Shown here in pieces: positions 35,668 to 48,595 of a stretch of DNA of 64,000 nucleotides. The position numbers and the translations under genes are program-made. A model generated the notes under the pieces. The model saw only the letters and a list, made by a program, of their open reading frames with translations, was not told the origin of the DNA and did no database searches. The stretch covers positions 55,373,592-55,437,591 of the forward strand of contig CM055103.1 in assembly GCA_029204225.1 (NCBI GenBank). Reading direction: 5' to 3'. Within the stretch, counting starts at the first letter, position 1, and every line of letters begins with the position of its first letter. This stretch comes from Diphasiastrum complanatum (taxonomy: Eukaryota > Streptophyta > Lycopodiopsida > Lycopodiales > Lycopodiaceae).

Positions 35668-35944
35668 TGTTGGAAATTAAGCCCACAGTTTCCTCCTTTG
35701 TGAATGACTAATTTCTATTTCATGATCATTCTTGCACATTTATTGATAATTGATCTAGGGTCAGGTGAAACCAACTTTGGTTCTACGTATGCTCATCCGG
35801 ATACCTGCAGGAATCACAAACTTAGACAGCCAATTTATTTGAAGAACGTCTACAATGGGCTTCCAGCTGATCTCCAGCAAAGGGTAACCAATCCTGTCAT
35901 AAGTTCAAAGTTCAAATGTTAAGTTCAAAAATTTGAAGTCAATC
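35668..35944 (+). repeat. 3' LTR of the Copia element, truncated
   Basis: It starts TGTTGGAAATTAAGCCCACA and matches the first 277 or so bases of the solo LTR at 27390. It stops abruptly after ...AATTTGAAGTCA, where a different Copia RNase H begins. Confidence 0.85.
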
Positions 35945-36600
35945 TAGATATGCTCTTTCAATTCTAAAAAAATTCGATTTGAGCTTTTGTGTGGACAAGC
36001 TAAGTCAATTCATGCAAGATCCAAAGATCTATCATTGGAAATCGGCCAAGAGTCTTGAGATATGTATCTTCTACATATGATTATGGATTATTCTATAAAA
36101 GTGAAGATCTACCAATAGAAGCCTACTTGGACTCGGATTTTGCAAGTGACAAGATGGATAGAAAATCCACAAGTGCCTACACTATATTTCTTGGAGGAGA
36201 TCTTGTATCTTGGCTATCCAAGAAACAAGACACTATTCACTATCATCTTGTGAGGCCGAGTATAAGGCCCTTACAACAACAACAAAAGAGGTGCTATGGA
36301 TCAAAAGACTACTATTGGAGCTCAAGTGCATCAAAGATGAAGATCTACCTATGATCAAGTGTGACAACATCTAGGCTCAAGCCCTTGCCAATAATCCTAT
36401 TTTCCATGTAAGGAGCAAACATATTGAAGTTGCACATCAATTTGTAAGGGAAAAGCTTATTGGAGGAGAGATCAACTTGGAGCACATTGGAACATCATCA
36501 TGCATTGCAGATCTTCTCAGCAAGCCATTGCTCAATCAAGCTTAGATCCAATCTTGGCTTGATTCCAAGATCTATGCTGAATTAGAATAGATATCTTTTA
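35945..36600 (+). pseudogene. Second Copia element, RNase H only
   Basis: QFMQDPKIYHWKSAK is followed, in the ORF 36055-36354, by VLRYVSSTYDYGLFYKSED, IEAYLDSDFASDKMDRKSTS, AYTIFLGGDLVSWLSKKQ and, after a shift, KRLLLELKCIKDEDLPMIKC, SKHIEVAHQFVREKLIG and IADLLSKPLLNQA. This is a full RNase H with the D-S-D-A-D pattern of Copia elements, from a family different from its left neighbour. It is followed by a polypurine tract and a 3' LTR. Confidence 0.88.
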
Positions 36601-37384
36601 AGGAGGAGTGTGAAAAATTTGTAAAAGTTATCTATGTTGAGTTTATGGGTTTTTTAGTCCTTTTGCACATGTTAGTAAGTGATAGGGCCAAATTTGGAAT
36701 GTGATGTGGCTGGAGCTAGCTTAGGCTTTCTACATTTGTCATGATGAGAGAGGGTGAGTGACACTTTCTTATGAGTTGTCTTGAGATCATGTGACCAATC
36801 GAAAGAGAGAGATCCATAAAATTGCTCCAATCAAATTTGAGGGCCCTTATGTCACTAAGCCAATCAAATTAGGAGGAGAAAAAGAAGGGATTCAATCATA
36901 TTTCGCTCTCCCTACCTCGAGTTACTACTAGTATTTGAGAGAGAACCATTTCTACACTTAGAATTTTTGTTCATTTCTCTCTTTACTTGAGAGCAAGCCT
37001 TTTCTATGCTTAGTTTTTTTTCATCATGATTTGCCTACATATGTGTATGTACTTTGGTGAATTATTTATGCATGTTCTATGTGCTCTTGCCTTAGATTTT
37101 TGAAGCTAGATCTTGAAATCCATTAAGTGCTTGATCTTTGTGCAATCACCCACATCTTAGTGACCAATCACACACTTTGGACTATCCCCACACGTGTGAA
37201 ATCTTCACAAGGGAATGAGGTGGTGTTTGTGGTTTGTTATGCATTTACGAGTCCTTGAAAAAACAAAACACATTAATCCCTTTTGGATTTTATAAGCTTC
37301 TAAAAACATTATATGAATGTTGCAATTCCTGTAAGTTATCTTAATAGCAAACATTTTTTCAATTTACATCTTCACATTAGTTGG
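36601..37384 (+). repeat. Polypurine tract and 3' LTR of the second Copia element
   Basis: AGGAGGAG at 36601-36608 is the tract, and the LTR opens TGTGAAAAATTTG at 36609. Its right end is not certain; unrelated RNase H text starts near 37385. No second copy of this LTR was found in the window. Confidence 0.65.
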
Positions 37385-37690
37385 TGAGAATATCCTTATC
37401 AATCAATACTTGGATCTATCATGTATCCAATGGTCTATTGTGCAAGGCCCAGGCCCGACATCTCTTTAGCAGTTAGCTCACTAGGCCAATTTATGGCTAA
37501 TCCTAGTATCACTCATTGGAAGGCTCTCATCCGAGTCATGAGATACATACGAGCTACAACGGTTTGTGCATCTACTATGGATTTAATAATGGATTTCATT
37601 GCTCGTGGAAGTCTCAACAATTGTTTCCTCGATTTGGCTCTTTATGTTATGTTTTCAAAACATGCATTCATGATGCAAAGGCATTAGATC
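37385..37690 (+). pseudogene. Third Copia fragment, reverse transcriptase/RNase H junction
   Basis: The text SIMYPMVYCARPRPDISLAV then SSLGQFMANPSITHWKALIR and VMRYI is the Y-x-x-ARPDI-AV-LSQFM-P-HW-A-x-RVLRY block that precedes RNase H. The frame is lost soon after (RATTVCAST on one frame, GLCIYYGFNNGFH on the next). Confidence 0.75.
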
Positions 37691-39218
37691 TTGGCCAAGG
37701 ATTTGGAAGACGCTCTAAAAAATTTTGCAACAACACTTATCCCCCTTTCGAACAAGGTTCATGATCATCTAAGCAATGAAAATCTCCCATGGAGAGTTTT
37801 AGCAGAGTCTCTCACTTCTCACACTTACGTAGAAGATAGTTGTTTTTTTGTTGTCCTTAGCAATGCAGAATTTCTGTAATGTTGGATGAAGCGGCCATCA
37901 AGTGTTACATAGGTCCTTGTTCAAATTTACAACTCGATTAGGAGTAACTTGTATTGTAAGCAAGGTTGTAAATGATTTATATCATGAAATTGCTTTCAGG
38001 TTATATGTTGTATTAACATAAAGGCTTCACTGCAGAAGGTTGACAAGTAGTTTCCTACTCTATGTAAATGTGGCATTTTGATACCATACGAACGAGAAAC
38101 AAGTCAATCACTACATGTATCAGTATGGTATGTTAGTGGTTAAAAGGAGAACTAAAGCTCATAATATGAGACTAGGAAATATTTTAATTAGTTGTCAATT
38201 TAAATCTCAAAGATAAATAGGTTCAGTATTGGAATATGATTTTTACAGACCAAAGTTCTTAAAATGTAATAATTGACAATTCAAAGAAAACATGCATTAC
38301 CATACCTCTAGTGATTTTGAAGGATATTTCACATTTTGCTGGCAAGAAATTGTGTAGGCTTTAGTCTAATGCACTCTTTCAATCTTGTCAATTAAAAAAT
38401 TCTTTTCGAAGGATGCTCGCATCTCGTCTGAAAGTGGAAAACTCTCAACTCAACAACTTTCTCATTCAAAGTGGAATATTGGACTAGACTATGATACACT
38501 TCTGTACATGAGTGATATCTATGAGATGTATTGTGTTTTTCATCCAATTCACATGCATTGATTTGGATAATTTCTGGTGTATCTTCACATTTTGCACCAG
38601 ACGTACACCAAAATGATTCTGTCAATCATACTTGCACAGTAAAAAGCTAACCAGTTTTGGTAAAAACAAACCTCAAGTATGGAAGATGCTTCTGCCATTC
38701 AAAAGCTTTTAGAAGTGAAAGCTAGATAATTGACAATGCCAGTGTTGCTTGTTTACGCATATGTTGTGTATGAATACTTTGAAGTATCATGATTTAGAAC
38801 CAATAATGTAACAAAGTGATGTCACAGTCACACATGATCTTGGAAGCTGCTACCGTATTCCAATAGAAGTGACTTTATGCTGATTCTGCTTAAGGCCAAG
38901 AACATATAATCAATTCATGAAAGTGGAGTTTCATAGTGAAAAAGCTTGAAACAATTTGTGAATTTCAATATGTAGAGAGTAACATTTAAGGGCTGAATTT
39001 TCACACCCCCAGTTTGATATAGAGATAAAATATTCTGATTACATACACTACTATGCTACAAAATTTTGAAGTTTTTTCTTCGATTTCGGATTTTAAAAAA
39101 AGATCTCATGAGCATATGAGTAACTTAACAGTAATAGCCACTGGAGGTTTGCCTTGGATTTACATGGGCAGAGTCCTCAGCACTCTCATTTCGTGAGAGC
39201 TTTGAATAGTGAATGCAG
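37691..39218. other. 3' flank of the callose synthase gene; no gene recognised
   Basis: A 62-codon plus-strand ORF at 37691-37879 (MAKDLEDALKNFATTLIPLS) has a helical look but no known motif. The right part should hold the 3' untranslated region of the callose synthase transcript, read leftwards. No repeat was recognised. Confidence 0.4.
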
Positions 39219-39458
39219 TTAGTCTTCACTAACTTTCTTCTTCTTTCCTGCAAGAATACGCGATATTTGGAGGCCTCTGCTAAACGCCTGGTTGAACAAT
39301 AACCGAGTCTGAAATTCAGATACAAAAGGAAACCATGCAAGTATGGCAACTGGAGTAAAAAGCAGTAGTCCCATGATGAATTCGTATGTCCGACCCAAAG
39401 CTCTCACTGAATCCCACATTCCAATTTGCTCAACAAGCGGTCTGCATGCTTGAGCTAT
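39219..39458 (-). CDS. CALS: Callose synthase terminal exon with stop codon
   Basis: This 240-bp exon encodes the last 79 residues and the stop. It begins [20 protein letters not shown], includes the final helix block [20 protein letters not shown], and ends with [20 protein letters not shown] then KKKVSED. The acceptor is CTTTTTCAG. The basic tail after SRILAG is typical of the family and shows that the gene is complete at its 3' end. No clear AATAAA signal was found in the few hundred bases downstream on the minus strand. Confidence 0.94.
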   Translation of the reverse strand: MAQACRPLVEQIGMWDSVRALGRTYEFIMGLLLFTPVAILAWFPFVSEFQTRLLFNQAFSRGLQISRILAGKKKKVSED

Positions 39459-42400
39459 CTGAAAAAGAAAAACAATATAACAGTTAATAAGAATGAATCA
39501 CCCAGGGGGCTTAGTCTTCAAATGAAAAAATCAGCTCTCTATGCACAGCTTATACCTTGAATGGAGACTACCCAGTTCTTTTGTTTGATGTTGGAAATAA
39601 ACATCAATCCTCCAAAACAAGATGGAAAGGTTGCCACCAATTGACTTGGTAAAGGGCAATTTTCCTTGGTCAATCAGAAACGGTTTAGTTTCGAGGGATA
39701 TATACGATATGCTCTGAGTAAATGTAGTAAGAACTCATTGTCCCCTCTATAAAGTATGCTAAAATCTAGAGTGCTAGAAATGAACCTAAGCACCCTCTTG
39801 GCTAATTTCCAATGATGGATCAAAGGAGATTGTATATATTGAATCAACCTATTGACACAAAAATTTAGATCAGGTCTAGTAATGGTGAGCTATATCAAGG
39901 AGCCTATGAGACTCCTATAAAGGGTGATGTCCTCAAAGGATCTTTCATCACAATCTATTTGGACTTTACCCTCAAATTGAGCTAGCCTTAGACAACTCCA
40001 AATCAATATGCTTTCATGTATGAGATTGGCCAAGCCATTGGTTCGAGATGAAATTGTTCTAGTCGAGTTCGCTATGCATCCTATTCCAAAAAAGGTTGTC
40101 TTCAGATAGATCATGTACACATTCATTGGAATTTCGTGCTTCTGATATGAGGAGAGAGATATCCATGGTTAGCACTCACATCATTAAATGTGATCTATGA
40201 GTAGGGGCATCGCCCGTTTGCATGCACTTAAGAAGGTTGGAGTGTATGAGCGACACAGCCTACTCACTTGCCTGTGTCAAGGTACTGCCAAGTGGCAAGT
40301 GTTGACTGTGCATGAAATTGACCATCTATCGATGTTAGGAAGGGTAAACAAAGGAGTGCTTGAGGATTATGCATAAAGGAGCCTAGAGAGAGGCATTCCT
40401 CACCATAATCTATGCAACAAAGGTTGGGAGGAGACAAGGCAGCCAGCTCCACCATGTTTCATGCTTTCTGATGTGTCTGATGTTATGTCCATGCAAGAAA
40501 ATCAACAGGGCTCTAGGTTTTGAGTTAAGTTTCAGATTGGAGGCTGACAGGTAGATTATTGTAATCCTTTTCTTCTAACAGATGTTGCTTGGGCAATTCA
40601 TTGGAGTCTCCTGTATGCTTGGCTATTGCTTGTAGGGCTTTAACCAAAGTTCTTCATTTATATCAATATATGTTATTGAGTTTATAACATAGCTGCACTA
40701 AGATTTCAGAAATGCGGCCAGAAACACGTTTCTGAACTGCATTTCTGATTTTGGACAGCGTTTCTCAAAAACTTTTTTTTTTTTTTTGGATTTTGGTGGG
40801 CAATATGGGTATCAGATTAAAGCTTTGATCAAGGGCAATGCATTTTTATAGGTTGCCACGTGTTATGGTTACAGTTGGGTCCAGTTTAGGGCAATTTTAC
40901 GTCTAGTATAGGGCAAAATAAATATATAATTTTCTTTTTCCCTCAGCGATTCTGGATATAGAAACGCGTTTCTGGGAATGTTTTTGCCCAGAAACACGTT
41001 TCTGTGCAACTATGGTTTATAGTACTTTATAATATGGTCTCACGGGACTTTCTTGAGCAATTGGGTAGGCGTTAATCTTTTTCTCTTTCTAAAACACTCT
41101 TCGCATTTAGTGTCACAACTTTTTTTTGTGACCAAAATTAAGTTCTATTAGTTGCATTACTGTTGTAGCAAGTAGGTGCCCATAATGATGTAGCTTTCTT
41201 TGCTGGCCGTTTTCTGGAAACCCTAAATTCCAAAAGTTCTAGATTTTAGTTTTTGGGAGAGCTCATTTCTTTCATCCCTTTTCGTGACAAAGTTGAAAAC
41301 AATCATATTAATGAAGTGCTATGCTAAGACAAGACTATTGATCCAATTTTCATATCACACGAAGCTCTAAATCAAAAGATCTTGCAAAGTTTTCAAAAGG
41401 TTATTTTTTTTTCACTTTTCATTTTTAGTTGTTCTTTCTGCATGTGATTGGATCTTGTTATTTCCTATCTTTCCTTGATCCTCAACATCCATTTTCTATC
41501 CATTTTGAGCTTTTAAAAGTGAAATTTTTGAAACGACAAACCTTGGTAAATAATTGGAATATTTTGTTTAATGTTCTAAAAGATTTTGTTTTATATTTTA
41601 TTTTTGAATCTTTAAATTCTTTGTTTCTCAAGAATTTCATTGCACTTTATGGTTTTCCAATCAGATATCTCCAATCTTTCACTAAAACATGTTTCATCCA
41701 ACGAAAAGTCTATTTCAAACGGACAGTTTGAAATGGATTTTAAAATTAGAGGGAAAATAAAAAACCTCCTAGTGTGTGTGTGAAAGTTTGGCACATAAGA
41801 CTTTAATTAGAACTTGGTAGGGAATAGTAGAATGAATACCTTGTGCATGTGCATTGTGTGATGCATAATTGCACAGAATTGCATTTCTGGGAGGAGACGT
41901 TTCGGAAACCGCGTTTCTGAGAAACGCGTTTCTCCTCCCAGAATCGCAAAATAAAATAAAAATATAAAAAAAAGCTGAAATTTTTTTAGGGGATCAATGG
42001 TCAAACCAGCGTTTTGCCTCTCAGAAGTGCAGTAGATGGGGCACAAACAGATCTTATTTTCAATAGCTATTTGGTTGTTATTTGCTCTGGTTTTCAATAA
42101 ATGCTCAGGGGGCTCTGGGGGCAGTAGCCCCCCGAGAAACAGGGGGTCCGAGGGGCGGTAGCCCCCCGGTGGGGGGTTTGGGGGGCAACGCCCCCCAACG
42201 GCAGGGTCCGGGGGCTTCCAACTCCCTGAGCGGTAAGGCCTCTTCATGACTTGGCCTTCCAACTCCCTGATACGAATTAAAATTTAAGAGTGTGACTTTG
42301 TCCAAGCTAGGATTAAAAGCCTGGTTAAGACTAATCCATTTAGTGTTAGGGTCTTCTTGAGAGTCCACTTTCACATGTATTGTGAGCTCTTCTCATAATT

Positions 42401-45400
42401 CATCTACTATTTTTTGGTGTTTAGTTGAATCTACATACTTCAGGGTTTACTAGAAATTACAGGAGGAGCTGAAAATAGGGATACTAAACTAAAACCAGAA
42501 TTCAGAAAATAGAGGAAGAATGAGTGTAGGATGAGGCCCAAAGATGAAAAGAACAAAACCATGCCATTATCAACTTAAGAGAATCCTCGAGAACATGTCA
42601 CCAATCAAACCATCGTACAAATTATGGCTATATGCGAAATTTAAAGTATTACTATTCTTTCGTGGTGTTAAGAAGTTGAGATGCTGATTTGAGTAGCAGC
42701 TCATGAAGTTTGTAGACATGTCTGACACAATACAGGAAGTTTATCCCGCATGACATGATGAGTGTCTTTTAAAATTTTGACAGATGGGCTACGATTAAGG
42801 ATAGCCATACGGAGAAACCCAGGTGAAAAGATCCACAAATATCGATCAGCATAGAAAAGTAGAGAGATGAATCTTATGCAGTTAAAGCCAGCTTTCTCTA
42901 CATTCTTCAAAGAATTGTTCTTCGATCTCAGCACTTGTTCTTAACTTTTTATGCTACGAGATAAAACAATTTCTATCAAGGAAGAAGAATGTAGGAGGAG
43001 AACAAAATTGGAAAAAAGAATTTGTGAGGAAAGAATAAAACAAGAAAAGATGACGATGAAAGGAAAGGGACAAAAGAACAAAGAAACATTAGGAGGAAAG
43101 AACAGAAGAAGGACACAGAAAATGGATAGAAGGGAAGACTGGACTGCTAATAATCAGATTCCCATTTTGTTCTCTAGATTAATGTACCGCATCTTGAAAG
43201 GGGACTTTGGGTGAAAAGAGACTTGGTCATATTTTTCTTGAATATATCAAACTTAAACCATCAAGAAGGTCAAGAATGGGTCTCATATCCCCTACTACAT
43301 TGGCTAGTGACCAAAACAGGATGCATCCTAACTAACAAGTTGGTATTGTTGCTAGCTCTCACTATTTGTCTCTCAATTGAAATGCTATTTGCAAAGTTTA
43401 TGTTCTCTTGATGGTCACACCCACTACTTCAGACAAAAGTGGTTTGTTGTGGCTTTGTATTCAGGGACTCTGAAGGATGTAGAGGAACCACAGCAATCCA
43501 TCCCGAACTAAGTGACGAAACTCCACTTCGGTGACAATATTGTAGGGCACTACAACATTTTAGAACATTTTCAACCCTAATATCCAGGCTTCTTCAAAGC
43601 AAAATAATAAAAAATCATGGGAGAGAAACTAACTTTTCGTCTCCCACTCGGACCTTCTAGGAAACTACTCAGCTTGACACTATAAGAACATATAGTTTCG
43701 AGGCTTTTTCTTTACAACACCGTGAAGAGTTCTTTCTCCTCTTACATGCTGAAAGTGCACCCTACGAGTTCACGGATCAACAAAGTGTCATCATAACGGT
43801 AAGCTTTTTTCTTCCTCTTACATTACTATCTCAGCGCTCTACTCTCATAATGATAGTTCTTTAATAGCCCCTAGCTATTGATGATGCTTGCTCATCACAC
43901 AAAAGCATGCATGATGTTTTATGGTAGTGGTCCCCAGCGGTGGACATACTAAATGCCTTTGCTTAATAAAATGCAAGCACATCCTACCCAAAGGGTAGCG
44001 ATGGAGGCTTCTTTCCTACATACATCTCTGAAAAAACATTTTGATGGCCACGCTGACATACTGCGCGGCCATCAAAATGTTTTAGGCCAAAAATTCCAAA
44101 TTTGGCCTAAAACTAGCTAGGAAATGTTGACAGTTTTCATAGGGTCCTCTGGTTATGGACTAGGTTTGCTCAAAGGGGCATCGAGATGGTTCAAATTTGT
44201 TCATGCAAATAATGGAATCAAAAGAAATAGAGATTTAGTGCGGCCAATTTGCAGACTTGTATTTCTTTTTCTGTAAGATAAGTCATCATAATTCAAAGGT
44301 TGATAGGAATAGGTGCAAGGAAATTAACAGAAGGAAGACTCCAGAGTTTCTAAGAGTGGATTTGTACTCAATGACTCTAGCAGGAACAAAAGGGACTTGG
44401 CAACTTTTGGATTGACAGAAATCAAAGGAGGAAAGGTCACCAATATCACAAATATCTTGAGAGAAGATCTCAAGGTGAGAGGCATTGTCTTCATTTTTCA
44501 TAAGGTTTCCATTTATAGTGATATTTGGATGTTTGATCAAGTTCTGGCATGATTATGGATTGCATTGTTGATCGAATCTTACTAACCTTTGTTTTGTGAG
44601 TTGAACTTGTGGATTAAAAGCATATTTCAAGTCTGTTGAAGATCAAAGGCTGAGAAGAAGCTATTTTGGATCAGATCATCACATCTAATCATTTGTTGAT
44701 TGTGAGGCTTGTCCATATTCAATACTAACAATGTTCTTTTCATTCTATTGTTGACAATCTCCATTTTTTGGATGAACACTCTCCTTAAGTGGATGAACTT
44801 TCTCCTTAAGTGGATGACAAATGCTCTTTTGACTGAGTTTGTAATTCTCCTAAAGGCTAAGAAAAGCTCCCATTTGGATGAAAAATTTCCTTTTGGGTGA
44901 ATATATTGTAAGCTCCATTGTGAAGAGCATATTGTAAAGATTGTCATCAATTTTGGCATAAATTTTGATGTACTTTGTTGAGCATGTAAGTAAATCTCCT
45001 TATGTTATTTGATTGGAGCATTTGCTGGAAGGTTTTAACCATGATGAAAATGTGTTTTTAGGTTATTAACAGGTTGAGGAACATTTTTGTCTAAAGATAT
45101 TCCAGGAATCTAAAGTATCTTTCTTGTATTCTTTTGGCAAAAAGTGGGCTTTAATTTGTTTTTTAAAGCTATGCCATGTAGATGCAGGTTCGTGATTTGA
45201 TTTCATAGCTGAAAATAGGGATACTAAACTAAAACCAGAATTCAGAAAATAGAGGAAGAATGAGTGTAGGATGAGGCCCAAAGATGAAAAGAACAAAACC
45301 ATGCCATTATCAACTTAAGAGAATCCTCGAGAACATGTCACCAATCAAACCATCGTACAAATTATGGCTATATGCGAAATTTAAAGTATTACTATTCTTT

Positions 45401-48400
45401 CGTGGTGTTAAGAAGTTGAGATGCTGATTTGAGTAGCAGCTCATGAAGTTTGTAGACATGTCTGACACAATACAGGAAGTTTATCCCGCATGACATGATG
45501 AGTGTCTTTTAAAATTTTGACAGATGGGCTACGATTAAGGATAGCCATACGGAGAAACCCAGGTGAAAAGATCCACAAATATCGATCAGCATAGAAAAGT
45601 AGAGAGATGAATCTTATGCAATTAAAGCCAGCTTTCTCTACATTCTTCAAAGAATTGTTCTTCGATCTCAGCACTTGTTCTTGACTTTTTATGCTACGAG
45701 ATAAAAAAATTTCTATCAAGGAAGAAGAATGTAGGAGGAGAACAAAATTGGAAAAAAGAATTTGTGAGGAAAGAATAAAACAAGAAAAGATGACGATGAA
45801 AGGAAAGGGACAAAAGAACAAAGAAACATTAGGAGGAAAGAACAGAAGAAGGACACAGAAAATGGATAGAAGGGAAGACTGGACTGCTAATAATCAGATT
45901 CCCATTTTGTTCTCTAGATTAATGTACCGCATCTTGAAAGGGGACTTTGGGTGAAAAGAGACATGCATGGAAGGTTGCTTAGAGATTGTTTCTGGTAGTT
46001 GGTGGGTCCAAAATGATCTTTTGGTGATATTTACGATACAATCTGAACCCATGTTGCTCAGCACATGAGCACACATTTTTTGTGAAAAACCTGAAGATAG
46101 AATACAATTGACATCGGAAATTCCTACTACCACTAGGCATCTTTCAGCAGGTAGCAGGTAAAGGAGGAATGAGTGGATAGATTGAATCAACAACAGGAGA
46201 AATGAAAGAGATTATTGAAAATAGAAGCATCACAAGGTAACTTGTAGAAGAACCAAGATAACTCACAAACTTTTAGCAGAACAAACTTGCAACATTTGTT
46301 TTTTCCTCAAAGGGCAGACGTGCACTTACATACTAGAACAAATATGAAGTTCAATTTCACTGCATCGAGTCTATCAGAGGGCTGTAATTGCAACATGCAT
46401 AATGCTGTCAATGGTTACTATGGCTGGGGTGCATAAAACTGAGGAAGCCTAAATGTATAGATAATCTGGTCTGTGACTATCAGCACTTCCTAACAAATCA
46501 AACTTTTATCAAAAAAGGGTGGTGCAAGGAAGAATAGAATATCATACCTGGAGTAGGCCCCAGCCTGTGGGCATAAAAGCAAGGATACTTGCAAAAAGGT
46601 CCCCCACCGTGAGGTGCGCAAATAGAAAAAGTACAACAACGATTGACACAAAACCAATGAACAATAATCCTTTCAGCAATCTGAACATAAGCTGTAAATC
46701 TGCCTTGAATCTCTGTCTTCCAGCGGATATTATCTGCCAATTTTTCCAGGAACAACTTGTTGATTATTCAGACCAGTTATATTTCATGACAGTATATGAG
46801 CACTTGATGAGGGATTGCCAATAATCCCTGCCTACTCCCAAAATCTTTACATCAATTTTCCAGCTTAAAAACCTTCCTCAATGGATTGACATTGCAAATT
46901 GAAACCAAGCACAAAACAGATTTCAAGGAAAGAATCCCATACCTTAACTATACCGAGAACAGCAACAATCACCAGCCATGAAAGCCCGTATATCTGTGAA
47001 AACGTAACGTTTATGGTTAGGAGAAAAATTTCATAATGGCATTGCATTCCTGACAGCCTTGTCTACTAGTAGAAAAACCATACTGGAAAACCACAAGATC
47101 ACTCCAGTTAAATGATAGAAGGTTCAACATGCAAAGGTGCTAGGTGCTCACCGACAAGTTTTTATGATGGTGAGTGATATGCAAATGATACACAAGGCCA
47201 TATTGGTAAAGAAAGAATCTCATGGACAGCAGGACTTCCAAAATTCGACCACGAACTCCTGTGTACTTCAGATGTTCTTGCTCCTCTTCCCACCAAGATT
47301 CCCAGCTTTTGTTTGCAGGAACTCCAATTCTCCCCTTGCTGTAAATCCATTTATTCCAATCATCCCAGTCCTCAACAATCTTTTGCCATTCAAAGCCTGA
47401 GGGGTTAAACAGAAAAGGTGCAAATAGCCATGTTCCAACTAAAAACCACATTGAGAAAGTGATCAAAAGATAAGCAATGGCACTGCTGGGGGATGCTCCG
47501 TATACGTTATACACAATGAGTAGCATCATGATTTCGAAGCCTTTAATAAAGTGACTTCTAGAATACAATCGGTAGTTCTCCGCGAACTTTTCATGCCTGA
47601 CAACAAATCCTCTCCCAGTTGACCTATACTTTGCACCTCCATGGAATATAGTTCGACCATAGAAATGGGTCTTTGTTCCCAGAGAGAAAGTAAAGAAGAC
47701 AGAAGCGAGTTGTAGCTGCATTATGACAAAGTCACTAAGAGCAGTCCGAAAGCCTCTTTCAAGGCCAATCTCCATTACCATAGGCAAGGCCATCAGGAGA
47801 CCCAATTGCACTAATGACTGAGAGGCCAAAGCTGCCTGGAGGGATACATCATTCTCAAGTTTTGCACGAGTAAGCAAGGACTTTTCGAGCCCACTTAAAG
47901 CTATGTACAATCTCCCATAAAGGAAAACATAGACAGTGAGGACTACTAACTGCAAAATCACACACAGTCATGCATAATCAATTCAACTACTGTTAAAGGG
48001 ATGACTTGTTATGTAAATCAATTTTAAAGCTCAAGTCACACACGACACAAGGAAACTGTCAAATAACAACACAAAAAAGAGCACTTGAGAATGTGCTGTC
48101 AGACTTCAGGATGCTTGCTTGTGAAAGACCTGTTTGAGCAAAATCGGAAATGAAAATAAGACATTCAGCTCCAACTAAACCTGCAACAATGAATTTTTAT
48201 TTGAATTACCATTGTGTTGAAATAGAAGCCAATTGTTGTAACATAACAGGACATCATCCGAAAAAAGTCAAAACGATGCCCAAGTCTATAAATGTCTCGG
48301 CTCAAGGTCTGCTCTCCATTTCCATTTGCAACCTTTGCCTCAAAAAGTGAGATCTGATTGAGTCCCACATCTCTTCCCTTACCAACTTGAATGTACTCGT

Positions 48401-48543
48401 GATGAGTAACATTTCCCCGACGTAAGGTTGAGTTAAAACCTGTCAGTAGCAAAACCTCAATAAAAAAGAACTTATTGTAGTAGTATAAATGCTTGTCATA
48501 CCAGGCTTCTGCCTTAGCTTGCACCTTTTGTTGAGTAAAAAGC

Positions 48544-48595
<52 letters not shown>

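Larger units (their letters stand above)
31154..35944 (+). mobile_element. Ty1/Copia retrotransposon, decayed, both LTRs partial
   Basis: The order is 5' LTR, methionine primer site, gag, protease, integrase, reverse transcriptase, RNase H, 3' LTR. Integrase before reverse transcriptase makes it Copia. The 5' LTR lacks its first 30 or so bases; the 3' LTR is cut after about 277 bp where another Copia fragment begins. Gag has an internal deletion, RNase H is cut short, and many frames carry stops. Confidence 0.9.

Noticed and set aside
37691-37879. 62-codon ORF MAKDLEDALKNF... as a host exon
   Set aside because: No recognised family, no splice support and adjacent to Copia debris.
42951-43214. 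87-codon Lys/Glu/Arg-rich ORF in repeat X (also at 45691-45954) as a gene
   Set aside because: A-rich low-complexity sequence in an intron; conservation follows from the recent duplication.
42467-45962. Calling X the LTR of a classical LTR retrotransposon
   Set aside because: No TG...CA ends, primer site, polypurine tract or target duplication could be found.
47137-47400. Plus-strand ORF over the large callose synthase exon
   Set aside because: It is the antisense shadow of a well-supported exon.
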